Below are positions 32,242-32,767 of a DNA stretch of 32,767 nt, piece by piece. Location: the NCBI RefSeq assembly GCF_001870435.1, contig NZ_MDDR01000011.1, positions 1 through 32,767 of the forward strand. Reading direction: 5' to 3'. Under the pieces are notes generated by a model. The model did not search any database. It was not told the DNA's origin and saw only the letters and a program-made list of their open reading frames with translations. The DNA comes from Pseudomonas costantinii (lineage in GTDB: Bacteria > Pseudomonadota > Gammaproteobacteria > Pseudomonadales > Pseudomonadaceae). A program made the position numbers and the translations under genes. Position 1 is the first letter of the stretch, and each line of letters opens with the position of its first letter.

Positions 32242-32767
32242 GAGTACATATCCGTTGCTGCGGTAACGGCCGCTTATGGTTTCGCCCTTACGGCGACTCA
32301 CTTTGGAAAAGCCGGAATGCCGGCCCAGCCCAAAGTAAGCAAAAGGCTCTTGCCCCACCACTCGGCACCTCGCTGTGGCTCGGTGTGCCCGCACTCCGGC
32401 TTGAATCCGTGGGCCGCCGCGCTGGGCCATCCTTGGCCCAGCGCGGCTAACCCGGCGTCCTGCCGGGTTGCCCACGGATTCAAGCCTGCGTGCGGCCAGC
32501 GTGGTTAATGGGGCGCCTGAGATCAAGATCAACAGCAGATCAAAAGCAGAGCACGGCGGCCTGAAAGCCGACCTGAGTGGTGTGGAGCAAAAGCCAGATC
32601 AGAAGCAGGGCAGGTTGCAGTTTCCCTGATGTATGGAACTCCCACATTCCGACCGCTTTTGATCTACACCACTCAGGTCGGCTTTCAGGCCGCCGTGCTG
32701 TTGATTTTGACTTTGATCTTAGGCGCCCCATTAACCACGCTGGCCGCAAGTAGGCACGGTGGAGCGG
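32242..32767. repeat. Long intergenic repeat, right copy (inverted)
   Basis: The reverse complement matches 60-572 nearly base for base. Differences include an insertion of about 18 bases near 32315-32333 (CGGAATGCCGGCCCAGCC) and changes in the number of GATCAA-type hexamers. It contains the same internal hairpin, with a loop near 32625-32655. It is cut by the window edge. The 49 bp between the YcaO stop and the repeat hold a fragment of a GTGGGAG-type repeat but no gene. Confidence 0.85.

Overview
The window looks like a piece of a Pseudomonas fluorescens-group chromosome. The evidence is high-GC coding with typical pseudomonad gene content (Fsr-type MFS pump, OsmC-YcaO fusion, many LysR/AraC/MarR/RpiR regulators each beside their target gene) and the long GC-rich intergenic repeats common in that group. 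About 27 genuine genes fill almost all of the sequence. I see no rRNA, tRNA, CRISPR array, prophage or transposase. This is a metabolic and transport region rich in divergent regulator/target pairs.

Layout. 1-634: long intergenic repeat. 635-3592: amidase, XRE regulator and a small DUF2834 membrane protein. 3643-8776: a carbohydrate/polyol locus, in which a sugar-type periplasmic binding protein, a PhyH-type dioxygenase and an SDR dehydrogenase run leftward, and a LacI regulator and an IolG-like inositol dehydrogenase run rightward. 8824-8881: strong terminator. 8880-11624: Fsr efflux pump, divergent AraC regulator, GNAT acetyltransferase. 11672-13171: hexuronate-type MFS symporter with a clear sigma70 promoter and a GntR/FadR-type operator. 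13210-15578: MarR-GNAT fusion regulator diverging from a P-loop kinase plus nucleotidyltransferase pair. 15634-17416: LysR regulator and alpha/beta hydrolase linked by shared operator sequences. 17470-19543: MarR regulator and FAD monooxygenase diverging from a palindromic operator. 19524-21633: Asp/Glu-racemase-family protein, dehalogenase-fold hydrolase and isochorismatase-family hydrolase. 21733-28983: a complete D-Ala-D-Ala dipeptide uptake and cleavage operon (ddpXABCDF order) headed by an RpiR/MurR-type regulator. 29238-32192: LysE-type exporter and divergent OsmC-YcaO-TPR protein. 32242-32767: a second copy of the long repeat, inverted relative to the left one.

How the genes work together. 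The best-supported system is ddp: DdpA binds the dipeptide, DdpBCDF imports it, DdpX splits it to D-alanine, and the RpiR protein probably senses a cell-wall-derived ligand. The inositol-like locus lacks the ATPase and permease for its binding protein, so these must lie elsewhere. The MarR/FAD monooxygenase/racemase-family/hydrolase/isochorismatase set has the class composition of an N-heterocycle (nicotinate-like) catabolic module. It lacks a ring-cleavage dioxygenase and carries unusual nucleophile residues, so its pathway is open. Several operators can be read directly: a 17-bp palindrome for the XRE gene, two 13-bp palindromes for MarR-GNAT, ATAC-N7-GTAT-type LysR boxes, and a 21-bp palindrome for the second MarR.
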